DNA from: JBBKWJ01 sp037968895
Lineage (GTDB): Bacteria > Actinomycetota > Acidimicrobiia > Acidimicrobiales > SZUA-35
Assembly: GCA_037968895.1 (NCBI GenBank)
Contig: JBBKWJ010000004.1
Span: 1 to 52,570, forward strand
Length of the DNA: 52,570 bases
Reading direction: 5' to 3'
Positions 1-7,523 of this stretch are shown here, one piece after another. Position 1 is the first letter of the stretch; each line of letters begins with the position of its first letter. Both the position numbers and the translations under genes were made by a program. The notes under the pieces are model-generated. The model had not been told where the DNA came from. It saw only the letters and a list, made by a program, of their open reading frames with translations, and searched no databases.

Positions 1-78
1 GCCGTCCCAGTATCGGTGAGTCCCGGGCGGGTCGCCTTGGGCGTAATACCAGCCAGCTCCAATAGTTCCATCGCTCAT
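1..78 (-). CDS. DUF2510 domain protein, 5' end only (runs off the left edge)
   Basis: Reading leftwards from an ATG at 78, the first 26 codons encode a short lead and then the DUF2510 signature AGWY...DPPG..RYWDG, a tryptophan/tyrosine-rich module found at the N-terminus of many actinobacterial membrane proteins. A strong Shine-Dalgarno, GGAGGGTG, lies just upstream of the ATG, which supports this start. The rest of the protein is outside the window, so the attached membrane or RDD-type domain cannot be named. It is divergent from galE and shares a 112-bp intergenic region with it. The domain call is good. The biochemical function is unknown, as it is for the domain in general. Confidence 0.8.
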   Translation of the reverse strand, partial: MSDGTIGAGWYYAQGDPPGTHRYWDG

Positions 79-190
79 GACACCCTCCACGGTCCCGGTC
101 GATCGGGCGACTATAACCTTTACAGGCGCTTCATTTCGCACCGAATCATCCGATTGGCACCGACGAGACGACGCCTTGGAAGGGCAACAG

Positions 191-1225
191 ATGTCGCGAA
201 CAGTTCTAGTAACCGGTGGCGCCGGATACATCGGCAGCCACACCGCGGTCGCGCTTGCTGAGCGCGGGTACCGAGTCGTCATCATCGACGATCTTTCCAA
301 CAGCTCCGAAGGAGCCGTCGACGTGGTCGGCCGCCTTACCGGAAGCACCATCGACTTTGTCAAGGTCGACCTAACTGACCTGCCGAGCCTCAACTCAGTG
401 TTCGACGAGTTTCCTATCGAAGCTGTAATTCACTTTGCCGGTCTGAAAGCCGTTGGCGAGTCGGTCGAGCAGCCCCTCCGTTACTACCAGAACAACCTCA
501 TCTCGACGATGAACTTGCTACAGGCGATGTCCGATCATCAGGTCTGGGATCTCGTGTTCTCGTCGTCAGCAACCGTCTACGGCGACCCCGGAATTCTGCC
601 GATCCCCGAGACGGCGCCAACCGGGGCCACCAACCCATACGGCCGTACGAAGCTCATGATCGAAGAGATATGTCGTGATGTCGCGGCGAGCGATAACCGG
701 TGGAGAATTACTCTGCTTCGCTATTTCAACCCGGCCGGAGCGCACCCAAGTGGCGACCTTGGCGAAGACCCAACCGGTCACCCAAACAATCTTGTGCCAT
801 TCACAATGCAGGTTGCCGTCGGCCGACGGCCGGAAGTTGCCGTGTTCGGCGACGACTATGACACACCAGACGGCACCGGCGTCCGCGACTACATCCATGT
901 GATCGACCTCGCGCTCGGACATCTCGCGGCACTCGAAAACCCAGCAGACGGCTGCGATGCGATCAACCTCGGTACCGGCAACGGCGCCTCGGTCCTCGAC
1001 GTCATCAAGGCGACAGAGAAGGTGTCAGGCAAGAAGATCGGCTACGTGGTCAAACCTCGTCGAGCCGGCGATATCGCCACCTCAATCGCCGACCCGTCGA
1101 AGGCCAACGAGAAACTCTCATGGCGAGCCGACCGTGGCATCGACGCAATGCTTACCGATGCGTGGAACTGGCAAAGTAAGCACCCATACGGTTTCGGTCC
1201 TGAGCCAGACGAGAAATCTAGCTAG
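191..1225 (+). CDS. galE: UDP-glucose 4-epimerase
   Basis: This is a 344-residue short-chain-dehydrogenase-fold epimerase that interconverts UDP-glucose and UDP-galactose using tightly bound NAD, feeding galactose use and cell-surface glycans. The N-terminus carries the dinucleotide motif TGGAGYIGS (residues 8-16). The catalytic Ser lies in FSSSATVYG and the Tyr/Lys pair in NPYGRTK, and the GalE-specific stretches LRYFNPAGAHPSG and GTGVRDYIHV follow. Length is typical for GalE. The ATG at 191 is preferred over an upstream in-frame ATG at 77 because the Rossmann motif begins directly after it and GGAAGGG lies a few bases upstream. The stop overlaps the convergent ribokinase by 4 bases. Confidence 0.95.
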   Translation: MSRTVLVTGGAGYIGSHTAVALAERGYRVVIIDDLSNSSEGAVDVVGRLTGSTIDFVKVDLTDLPSLNSVFDEFPIEAVIHFAGLKAVGESVEQPLRYYQNNLISTMNLLQAMSDHQVWDLVFSSSATVYGDPGILPIPETAPTGATNPYGRTKLMIEEICRDVAASDNRWRITLLRYFNPAGAHPSGDLGEDPTGHPNNLVPFTMQVAVGRRPEVAVFGDDYDTPDGTGVRDYIHVIDLALGHLAALENPADGCDAINLGTGNGASVLDVIKATEKVSGKKIGYVVKPRRAGDIATSIADPSKANEKLSWRADRGIDAMLTDAWNWQSKHPYGFGPEPDEKSS

Positions 1226-2115
1226 ACAACCTCAGCGCGTGTTGGCAGCGACACTTGCGCCCCACGTCGGGTGACGGTCACGGCCGAGACTCGCGTCGCC
1301 CACTCGACTGCCTCTCGCATGCTTGCGTTATCGACGAGTGCATCACCAAGCGCACCGCAGAAGCTGTCACCGGCAGCCGTGGTGTCTACAGCCACAACCT
1401 TCTTCGCTGGCACCTCAACGACCGTGTCACCTTCGACTATCAGCGATCCCGCAGATCCAAGGGTAATCACCACCGCTCCCCCGCAGCCAAGGGCTCGAGC
1501 CTGATCGACGAGTTCGTCGGTCGTCGTTGCCTCCGGCGCATTGACCAGCAGAGCGAGCTCGCCCCGGTTTGGCACGATGGCCCTTGCTGCGGCGAGTACG
1601 GCTGTGCTCGTTGTGCGAGCGGGTGCGGGGTTAACGATGAGTCGACCAGCGGCCCGCTCGGCTACCGCTTCAACAGCTGCCGCCGGGATCTCATATTGCA
1701 CCAGAACGATCGATGCCTGGCTCAATGCAGCTGAGCTCATGACCTGGCTCGCAGTGACCCGGTTGTTTGCGCCAGGGCTCACGACGATGCTGTTCTCTGC
1801 TTTGTCGTCGACAACGATCATCGCCAGGCCGGTCGGGACATCGGCCAGAGTTGCGACTTCGCCAACGTCGACACCCTGACGCCCGAGCTCGACCAAAAGA
1901 TCTGCGCCTGCGCTGTCGTCGCCAACAGCTCCAATCATTACGACGCGCCGTCCTAGCTTGGCTGCAGCAACAGCCTGGTTGGCACCTTTGCCTCCGCCAT
2001 TCCACAAAGCGTCGCCGCCGAGGATGGTTTCGCCGGGAAGAGGAAGGGCAGGCACCACAACCGAAATGTCGAGATTGATGCTGCCGACAACAGCGATCTC
2101 GCAGGGCTGACTCAC
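1222..2115 (-). CDS. rbsK: Ribokinase (PfkB family)
   Basis: A 297-residue PfkB-family sugar kinase that phosphorylates ribose to ribose 5-phosphate. The N-terminal signature GGGKGANQA (about residues 40-48) and the C-terminal signature DTTAAGDSFCGAL, with the catalytic Asp, are both intact. The GTG start overlaps the stop of the upstream nucleoside hydrolase in a GTGA junction, so the two are translationally coupled. The neighbour releases ribose from nucleosides, which makes ribose the likely substrate here rather than another PfkB sugar. The 3' end overlaps galE tail to tail. Substrate identity is inferred from motif and context. Confidence 0.9.
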   Translation of the reverse strand: MSQPCEIAVVGSINLDISVVVPALPLPGETILGGDALWNGGGKGANQAVAAAKLGRRVVMIGAVGDDSAGADLLVELGRQGVDVGEVATLADVPTGLAMIVVDDKAENSIVVSPGANNRVTASQVMSSAALSQASIVLVQYEIPAAAVEAVAERAAGRLIVNPAPARTTSTAVLAAARAIVPNRGELALLVNAPEATTTDELVDQARALGCGGAVVITLGSAGSLIVEGDTVVEVPAKKVVAVDTTAAGDSFCGALGDALVDNASMREAVEWATRVSAVTVTRRGAQVSLPTRAEVV

Positions 2116-3041
2116 CCCAGCGCCTCGAGCACGAGCCGCTCACACTCTGCCGGATCGACAAGGGTGTGGCCATGCGCCACATTGCCGGCTGGCGACCCGT
2201 TCGGGAAGCGCAGGTCGACGAGCGTCATGCCTCTGGTGTGCGTTCCCGCGAGCTCGACCACAGCGTCGCGTTGGGTCGCCTCGATCAAGTGAGGGTGGGT
2301 TACAGCTAGGACCGCAACGGCGTCATGCAGATGGGCGATACGACCGATCCCGAATGACTCCATCCGGTCGAGAAGGAAGACGACAAGGTCAGCGAGGAGC
2401 CATGCACCGGGCGACCCAAGAGCGCGCACGGTCGTCGCGAACTGGTCGTCAATGACGAATTGTTGAGTGAGGTCGAGCCCTGCCATCCGAAGCGGAACGC
2501 CCGAGGTAAAGACGATGTCAGCTGCTTCTGGGTCGGCGCCGGCGTTGAACTCAGCGCCCGCGGTCATGTTGCCCCTCGTGGCGCTCCCACCCATGAAGCT
2601 GATACCAGCTAGTCGATCGGCGATATCAGGCGCCTTGCGAAGTGCAACCGCGATGTTGGTCAGCGGGCCGATTGGAATCAGCCATACATCGTCAACGGCG
2701 CGGATAGTGTCGATGATGAAGTCAATGCCTTCGTGTGACGCGACACGCCCCGTGATTGCGGGTAGCTCACCCGAACCAAAGCCACCATCACCGTGGACCT
2801 CCAGCGCGAGCTTCGGCTCACCAATAACCGGACGACCGAGGCCGGCGTGAACCGGGGCATCGATGTCAAAGAGCTGACACGTCAACAACGCGTTGCGGGT
2901 TGCTGCCTCGAGCGATGCGTTGCCTCCAACGGTCGTGATCCCAAGCAGGTCGCCGTGACGCGCAGCGAGCGGCAACGCAAACGCATCATCGATGCCAGGG
3001 TCACAGTCGACAATGATTTTCGGTCTAACAGATTCAGTCAT
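2112..3041 (-). CDS. Inosine/uridine-preferring nucleoside hydrolase
   Basis: A 309-residue nucleoside N-ribohydrolase that cleaves the base from ribonucleosides, giving free base plus ribose. The calcium-binding motif DCDPGIDD occupies residues 12-19, and family stretches GPLTNIAVAL, MGG and GAEFNAGADPEAA follow; the Asn of the NxxxD motif is visible. Length is normal for the RihA/B/C group, but the sequence alone does not separate purine from pyrimidine preference. It overlaps both the lipoprotein gene upstream (ATGA) and ribokinase downstream (GTGA), forming a salvage operon in which hydrolysis and phosphorylation of ribose are coupled. Confidence 0.92.
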   Translation of the reverse strand: MTESVRPKIIVDCDPGIDDAFALPLAARHGDLLGITTVGGNASLEAATRNALLTCQLFDIDAPVHAGLGRPVIGEPKLALEVHGDGGFGSGELPAITGRVASHEGIDFIIDTIRAVDDVWLIPIGPLTNIAVALRKAPDIADRLAGISFMGGSATRGNMTAGAEFNAGADPEAADIVFTSGVPLRMAGLDLTQQFVIDDQFATTVRALGSPGAWLLADLVVFLLDRMESFGIGRIAHLHDAVAVLAVTHPHLIEATQRDAVVELAGTHTRGMTLVDLRFPNGSPAGNVAHGHTLVDPAECERLVLEALG

Positions 3042-3829
3042 AGTTCAAGACCAAAACAGTCGAACGTCTTGATTGACGCAAGTTCGTCGGCCGAAAGCGT
3101 TGTGCCATCGCCAAAGCCTTTCACGAACGTGTCGCCCTCAAGCACATATGGCGAGAAGCCACCTTCGTAGATCAGTTCTTCTGAATCGCTGTTCAGGGTG
3201 AATTCGTATTGCTCGACGAGGCCAGGGGCACACAAGATGCCCGAGAAGTTGCCGATGCTGGCGCCGGACAGGAACGCCGCTGGAGCGTCGCTCTCGAAGG
3301 CCAAGCGAAGCAACTCACAGTCGCTCGAACGCACAAAGCCAATCTGCTCGGTATACGCACCAGAGCCAACAGTTATAGCGAGTTCCTGGAAGCCGGTGCT
3401 GGTGAAGTCGACGCCGCCGATGACTCTCACGTTAGAAACCGGGTCGGAGTCGGTGAGTGGCAAGGTTGCCGTTCCACCACCCCCGTACTGGACAACAACC
3501 ACCCAACTCTCGCCCACCCGGCGGGCGAACGCAGTGTCGAGCTCGTTGTCGCCATCGACATCGGCCTGGACTGATGGCGTGTCGCTCCCTGCCGGTAGTT
3601 CAACGTCTGGGCATACGCGCGCGGCCGTGGTTGGCGGTGCGGTAGTTGTTGGCGCCTCGGTTGTAGTTGGCGCAGTCGTTGTAGTCGTCGTGACAAGGGC
3701 TGCTGTCGTTGCCGTCGTGGCTTCAACGCCAAGGGTCGAACTGGACGTCTCGTCACCCGAGCCGCAGCTTGCGGCGACGAGGACGCACGCAATCAGTACC
3801 ACTGCTCGGGGGAGTTTGACGAACGTCAC
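3038..3829 (-). CDS. Putative lipoprotein with Thr-rich linker, unknown function
   Basis: A 263-residue protein beginning with a basic/hydrophobic signal and a lipobox ending AAS-C (Cys22), so it is probably anchored to the outer face of the membrane. Residues about 35-75 are a low-complexity Thr/Ala/Pro linker (TTTTTTAPTT, TTAPPTT), as is common for actinobacterial cell-surface proteins. The remainder contains DVDGDNELDTAF, which resembles an acidic FG-GAP/EF-hand-like loop, and no enzyme motif that I recognise. The GTG start has no clear ribosome-binding site. It is the first gene of the nucleoside hydrolase-ribokinase run and overlaps the hydrolase by 4 bases, but a role in nucleoside capture would be a guess. 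Confidence 0.75.
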   Translation of the reverse strand: MTFVKLPRAVVLIACVLVAASCGSGDETSSSTLGVEATTATTAALVTTTTTTAPTTTEAPTTTAPPTTAARVCPDVELPAGSDTPSVQADVDGDNELDTAFARRVGESWVVVVQYGGGGTATLPLTDSDPVSNVRVIGGVDFTSTGFQELAITVGSGAYTEQIGFVRSSDCELLRLAFESDAPAAFLSGASIGNFSGILCAPGLVEQYEFTLNSDSEELIYEGGFSPYVLEGDTFVKGFGDGTTLSADELASIKTFDCFGLEL

Positions 3830-3869
3830 GAGTGCGCGATCGGCTCAGCCAGCTGACCCTGGCTCGCCC

Positions 3870-4109
3870 TCACTTAAGGCCTTCGTAGATTTCTTTACAC
3901 TCCGGGCACACCGGGAACTTCTCGGGATCGCGCGATGGCACCCACACCTTGCCGCAGAGGGCCTCTAACGCATTTCCCTCGATGGCGGCCGGCAGGATCT
4001 TCTTCTTCTTGACGTAGTGAGAGAACCGCTCGTGGTCACCGCCATCGTTGGTGACAGGCGTTGTCTTCTCGTCGACCTTGTCGTCGGTGAGCGTGTCGGT
4101 GTACCCCAT
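3870..4109 (-). CDS. DUF3039 family small protein
   Basis: A 79-residue protein of the actinobacterial DUF3039 family. Recognisable elements are DHERFSHYVKKKKI, ALCGKVWVPSRDPEKF and the C-terminal CPECKEIYEGL. The Cys of ALCGK plus the CPEC pair suggest a small metal-binding fold. The ATG at 4109 is chosen over an in-frame ATG at 4154 because it directly precedes the conserved region and has GGAG at suitable spacing, located in the last codons of the upstream thioredoxin-like gene (which ends at 4114). Function is unknown for the family. Co-transcription with the Dsb pair is likely from spacing. Confidence 0.85.
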   Translation of the reverse strand: MGYTDTLTDDKVDEKTTPVTNDGGDHERFSHYVKKKKILPAAIEGNALEALCGKVWVPSRDPEKFPVCPECKEIYEGLK

Positions 4110-4113
4110 TGAT

Positions 4114-4842
4114 CTACTCCTCGATAGCAGTGGTGTCGGTAGTTGCGGGCTCACCGGGAACAGCGATTTCTTCGGCGTTCACCGCAGCGTTCCAGAGTTG
4201 AAGGGTGATGTCCTTCTCGGTCACACCAGCAGAGCGGGCGACGACCTGATTCGCGGAGTTGAGGAACACTCCATACGGAAAACCACCAGCTCCGTAGGTG
4301 ATCAAAGCGGTCGAACTGCTGTCATCACGAATGATTGGCATCGGCCAGTTGGTCTGGTCAAGCCAGGCCGATGGGGGGTAGTTCGTTGCACCGCTATCGA
4401 CTGATGTTGACACCATGTAGATGTCGAGACCTTCGGGAACTTGGCCATCGCTGATCATCTCAACAAGCTGTGGGACTTCAGCCTGGCAGAATGGGCACCA
4501 GTGGGCGACGAAGTAGATGGCCTTTGGCTTACCGTCGTTGAGAATCTCGACAGTCTCGCCAGAGAAGTTGGTGCCTGAAATAGGTGGCGCAACCTGGCCG
4601 ATAGCACCATCGACGGTTGGATCGGTGCTGATCGATACCGAGCCCGGCATCTGATCGAGGACGCCCTCACCAATGGTCACCGGTGCGGCTTCAAAGCCAT
4701 CGGAGTTGATGTCGACAGGATCTTCGCCACCCAGGAACGAGGCGGCGAGGAACGCAAAACCGAAGAATGCCACGATGGCTAACACGGCGTACAGAGCGGC
4801 CGAGCCTCCACCTTTGTCGTTTGGATTCTGAACTGCGGTCAT
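4114..4842 (-). CDS. Membrane-anchored DsbA/thioredoxin-like thiol:disulfide oxidoreductase
   Basis: A 242-residue protein with one N-terminal transmembrane segment (about residues 16-38), an acidic spacer, and an extracytoplasmic thioredoxin-fold domain with the redox-active motif WCPFC (Cys116 and Cys119) in FVAHWCPFCQAEVPQL. The CPFC dipeptide pattern resembles DsbA/BdbD-type oxidases more than reducing thioredoxins. It is translated directly after the DsbB-like gene with an ATGA overlap, so the two form an oxidative folding pair: the membrane partner would reoxidise this protein with quinone. The C-terminal tail is Thr-rich. Oxidase rather than TlpA-like reductase activity is inferred from that partner. 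Confidence 0.85.
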   Translation of the reverse strand: MTAVQNPNDKGGGSAALYAVLAIVAFFGFAFLAASFLGGEDPVDINSDGFEAAPVTIGEGVLDQMPGSVSISTDPTVDGAIGQVAPPISGTNFSGETVEILNDGKPKAIYFVAHWCPFCQAEVPQLVEMISDGQVPEGLDIYMVSTSVDSGATNYPPSAWLDQTNWPMPIIRDDSSSTALITYGAGGFPYGVFLNSANQVVARSAGVTEKDITLQLWNAAVNAEEIAVPGEPATTDTTAIEE

Positions 4843-5432
4843 TGAGTGTCTCCTAGAGATGAAGCCGACGCTGTGGTGTTACGGCTAGTGCGGTCATTAA
4901 CGAGAGCGAACCCGGCGAAAACAATCACGAGGGCGAATCCTACCCACGCCATTGTGGGGATCGTGACGAAGCCGAATTCGTTTACATATCGGCTTGAGCA
5001 TGGGTTGTCGAGGGCGCATGCTCCGCCGACATTCTCGGGGAACTGCTGCTCAAGTCGGTGATAGGTCGAGATGCAGATACCAACAACGCTCATAACAAAT
5101 GCGATCTTGGCGAGAATCATCCGCTTCGTGACCATCGTGAGTCCCAGAAGAATGGCAGCCGGGTACATCATGAATCGCTGGTACCAGCAGTTGCGGCAGG
5201 GATCGAATCCGGCGACTTCGGAGTAGTAGAGGCTGCCGGCCATAGAAATGAACGCAGCAACAAAGGCGAAGCCGATGGCGTACGGTCGCAGTGAGCCGAC
5301 GAACGCGGCGACTGGCTCAGGCAGAGCGCCGGTCACGAGTCGCCAGAGTCCAAGAAGCAACGCGGCGACAACGACAATGAAGCCACCAAAGGCCAACATG
5401 ACGAAGAACAGAGTCATCTCGTTTGTAGACAT
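4839..5432 (-). CDS. DsbB/BdbC-like disulfide bond formation membrane protein
   Basis: A 197-residue polytopic membrane protein. Hydrophobic segments lie around residues 8-31, 51-69, 88-101, 107-124 and 158-178. The first redox pair is Cys79/Cys82 in DPCRNCWYQR, the DsbB-family CxxCWYQR signature, and the second is Cys139/Cys145 in the following outer loop. DsbB proteins pass electrons from a periplasmic or extracytoplasmic thiol oxidase to quinone. The downstream overlapping gene supplies that oxidase. The start at 5432 has a good GAGAGGTGAAG ribosome-binding site. It is divergent from the peroxiredoxin gene at 5551. Confidence 0.88.
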   Translation of the reverse strand: MSTNEMTLFFVMLAFGGFIVVVAALLLGLWRLVTGALPEPVAAFVGSLRPYAIGFAFVAAFISMAGSLYYSEVAGFDPCRNCWYQRFMMYPAAILLGLTMVTKRMILAKIAFVMSVVGICISTYHRLEQQFPENVGGACALDNPCSSRYVNEFGFVTIPTMAWVGFALVIVFAGFALVNDRTSRNTTASASSLGDTQ

Positions 5433-5550
5433 ACCGCTTCACCTCTCCAGAACTAACTGCGCTAGGTTAGCCGCCCCGACATAAAGCTCGGTGAAGGGTC
5501 GCAGAAAGCTGCGTTTCCTGGCCTTGCTGCCGACATGAGAAGAGGAACAG

Positions 5551-6012
5551 ATGCTCGAAGCTGGCCTTCCCGCCCCCGAGTTCTCCCTGAGCGATAATCA
5601 TGGCAACCTTGTGTCGCTCGCCGAACAACGCGGCTCCTGGGTGCTGTTGTGGTGGTATCCCAAAGCCGACACACCTGGTTGAACTCTGCAAGGAAAGGGC
5701 TTGCGTGATCAAGCCCAGACGTATGAAGACCAAGGTTGCGTCGTGCTCGGCGCGTCATTTGATACTCCAGAGGACAACAAAGCCTTCGCCGAGAAGTTCG
5801 AGTTTCCGTTTCGACTTCTGAGCGACACCGACAAGGTCGTCGGCACGGCGTACGAGGTGCTCCGTGATCCGGACGCACCTTTCGCCGACTACCCGCTCCG
5901 ATTGAGTTACCTGATCGACCCGACGGGCGTCATCGCGAAGGCGTACGAGGTCAGCGACCCCGCTGGCCACGCCACTGAGGTCTTGGCTGACCTTAAAGCA
6001 CTGAAGCGCTAG
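5551..6012 (+). CDS. PrxQ/BCP-type peroxiredoxin, putative selenoprotein with in-frame TGA at the peroxidatic position
   Basis: Read through one TGA at 5680-5682, this frame encodes a 153-residue thioredoxin-fold peroxiredoxin of the bacterioferritin-comigratory-protein class. The order is normal: MLEAGLPAPEFSLSD, then WYPKADTPG, the TGA as residue 44, then TLQGKGLRDQ, LGASFDTPEDN and SYLIDPTGVIAKAYEV. Family members have DTPGCT at this point, so the TGA replaces exactly the peroxidatic Cys. Both sides share one frame, and no other stop interrupts the gene. Selenocysteine is therefore the best reading, giving a peroxidase for H2O2 or organic peroxides. The usual resolving Cys five residues on is Lys; Cys63 is present in DQGCVVLG. 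GAGGA precedes the ATG. A conventional caller would split or discard this gene. The alternative is a recent nonsense mutation. Confidence 0.85.
5680..5682 (+). other. In-frame UGA, candidate selenocysteine codon (residue 44)
   Basis: Codon 44 of the peroxiredoxin is TGA in the context GAC ACA CCT GGT TGA ACT CTG. It aligns with the peroxidatic Cys of DTPGCT in BCP/PrxQ proteins. Other genes in the window use TGA as an ordinary stop (for example at 6505-6507 and 16801-16803), so a global reassignment of TGA is not the explanation. Confidence 0.8.
5697..5716 (+). promoter_or_regulatory. Candidate bacterial SECIS hairpin
   Basis: A perfect 7-bp stem, GGGCTTG (5697-5703) with CAAGCCC (5710-5716), closes a 6-nt loop CGUGAU (5704-5709). 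The loop starts 21 nt after the TGA, and a G is the second loop base followed by U. As I recall the bacterial SECIS consensus, the loop lies about 16-37 nt past the UGA with a G among its first two bases, so both criteria are met. The element lies inside the coding sequence, as bacterial SECIS elements must. Confidence 0.7.
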
Positions 6013-6515
6013 TTGCCACGCCTTAGAACAAGGCGGCGGCCAACCGGCAAAAACCTTGGCACCCTTGCTGCGTATTCTGCGTAGCCGGGGTACGCCTTGG
6101 CTAGAAGCCGCTCTTCAAATCGCGCTTTGAACTCAAAGAGCACGTAGAGCGCCAACGCAACGAGGATCACGATCCAGTTGCCTCGCCGTAGGGCCGACGC
6201 CGCGGCCAGGGCGAGCACGCCGGTGTAAATTGGGTGCCGGCTCAAACGGTAGAGACCGCCGGTCTTGAGCGTGCCTTCGTGGCGCGGCACTGGCGTCGCC
6301 GTCAGCGAACCTCCGAGATTGACCGCGCCAACAAGTAACCACAGGAGGCCAACAGCTTCGAGGGCAAAACTGGCTGACTTGAGCCAATTGGGCACCGACC
6401 AATTTGGTGTCGGGGCCCACAATACGAGAAGCGCGAGAAGCACACCTTGCACCGCAACAAAGAGCCAGCCTTGAATCGCCACGTCCTTCGCTGACTTGGT
6501 GGCCTCAGGACGCAA
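6009..6515 (-). CDS. Isoprenylcysteine carboxyl methyltransferase (ICMT)-family membrane protein
   Basis: A 168-residue integral membrane protein with several hydrophobic helices (about residues 15-33, 49-68, 98-110 and 114-128). The C-terminal half carries the ICMT/PEMT-family pattern: GLYRLSRHPIYTG, then FEERLLAKAYPGYAEYAARVPRFLP. These proteins methylate small or lipid substrates using S-adenosylmethionine, but bacterial members mostly have unknown substrates. A TTG start at 6515 overlaps the end of the upstream esterase by 11 bases and has a weak GAAGG upstream. The gene converges on the peroxiredoxin with a 4-base overlap. No specific substrate can be assigned. Confidence 0.75.
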   Translation of the reverse strand: MRPEATKSAKDVAIQGWLFVAVQGVLLALLVLWAPTPNWSVPNWLKSASFALEAVGLLWLLVGAVNLGGSLTATPVPRHEGTLKTGGLYRLSRHPIYTGVLALAAASALRRGNWIVILVALALYVLFEFKARFEERLLAKAYPGYAEYAARVPRFLPVGRRLVLRRGN

Positions 6516-7443
6516 GAGACGCCTTCGCCATCGCGGCCACTTCGCTCACCGCTTGCGCTCCCTTTGGCACGAGCGGCCCGAGCTGGAAGAACACGTGCAC
6601 CATGCCCTCATAGTTGGTATGAGTGACGTCAACGCCAGCTGCTCGCATCGCCGAGGCATACGCGGTGCCTTCATCGCGAAGCGGATCAAACTCGGCGGTG
6701 ATTACAAGTGCTGGGGGCAGCCCGGCCAGGCTCTCAGCCAGAAGGGGCGATGCTCTCCAGTCGAGGGCGTCGTCTGGGGAACTGAGGTAATTGGCGGAGA
6801 ACCAATCCATCGACTCTTTGGTCAACAAGTAGCCCTCGCCGTTATCAATCAGGCTCTGATGCCCCATGCGAAAGTCAGTTGCCGGGTACACCAGCAATTG
6901 GCTGGCGATGACAGGGCCGTTCTGGTCGCGGCTCATGAGGGCCATGACCGCAGCAAGGTTGCCTCCAGCCGAGTCACCACTCACCGCAATCTTGGCGTTG
7001 GCACCACCGAGGCGGTCTTTGTTGGCGCCGACCCATTCCAGAACGGCGTAGCAGTCGTCGACCGCGGCAGGGAACCGGGCCTCAGGTCCGAGGCGATAGT
7101 GCGGCGACACGACCGCTGCTCCCGACTGGCTCGCCAACTGCCGGCACACTTCGTCGTGGGTCTCGATGTCGCCGATACACCACCCGCCGCCGTGATAGAA
7201 GACGATGACACCGACTCCCCCGTCGTCGTTCGGCGAGTAGATGCGAATCGGAATCGGACCAGCCGGTCCTGCTGCGTGATCGTCAACTATTGACGCCAAA
7301 TCTGGACCAGGAGGCACGATGTTTGCGATTCCAACATAGGCCTCCCTTCGCATCTCGGGAGTTTGCTCCGCAAGGGGTGGGGCTTCAGCTGAAGCCGCGT
7401 TCATCAGCTCAACGATGGGGACAATAGTTGGATCGAGAGGCAT
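6505..7443 (-). CDS. Alpha/beta hydrolase of the hormone-sensitive-lipase family (esterase)
   Basis: A 312-residue carboxylesterase of the HSL/LipN group. The oxyanion-hole motif is in FYHGGGWCIGD, the nucleophile Ser in GDSAGGNLAAV, the acid in EFDPLRDEG, and the catalytic His in YEGMVHVFF. All the essential residues are present and in the expected order. The N-terminal cap region (MPLDPTIVPIVELMN) is typical of the family. It would hydrolyse short-to-medium acyl esters in the cytoplasm; the natural substrate is unknown. It is divergent from the enoyl-CoA hydratase gene and shares about 80 bp with it. Confidence 0.9.
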   Translation of the reverse strand: MPLDPTIVPIVELMNAASAEAPPLAEQTPEMRREAYVGIANIVPPGPDLASIVDDHAAGPAGPIPIRIYSPNDDGGVGVIVFYHGGGWCIGDIETHDEVCRQLASQSGAAVVSPHYRLGPEARFPAAVDDCYAVLEWVGANKDRLGGANAKIAVSGDSAGGNLAAVMALMSRDQNGPVIASQLLVYPATDFRMGHQSLIDNGEGYLLTKESMDWFSANYLSSPDDALDWRASPLLAESLAGLPPALVITAEFDPLRDEGTAYASAMRAAGVDVTHTNYEGMVHVFFQLGPLVPKGAQAVSEVAAMAKASLAS

Positions 7444-7523
7444 CTGCGGACGTTACTTTGCCGCGACGGCTGCGACCAGTCGACGGGCTGGCCCGCTGGG
7501 TTCCTCCGTGCGAGACTCGGCGC

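Noticed and set aside
5688..5704. GCAAG/CTTGC stem with a GAAAGGG loop as the SECIS
   Set aside because: The loop begins only 10 nt after the TGA and the stem is 5 bp; the overlapping 7-bp hairpin at 5697-5716 is better in spacing and stability.
5551..6012. The peroxiredoxin as a plain pseudogene or as evidence for a TGA=Trp code
   Set aside because: Only one stop occurs, at the catalytic Cys codon, with a SECIS-like hairpin behind it. Many neighbouring genes end in TGA, so TGA is not read as an ordinary sense codon. Pseudogene remains the fallback if no Sec machinery exists.
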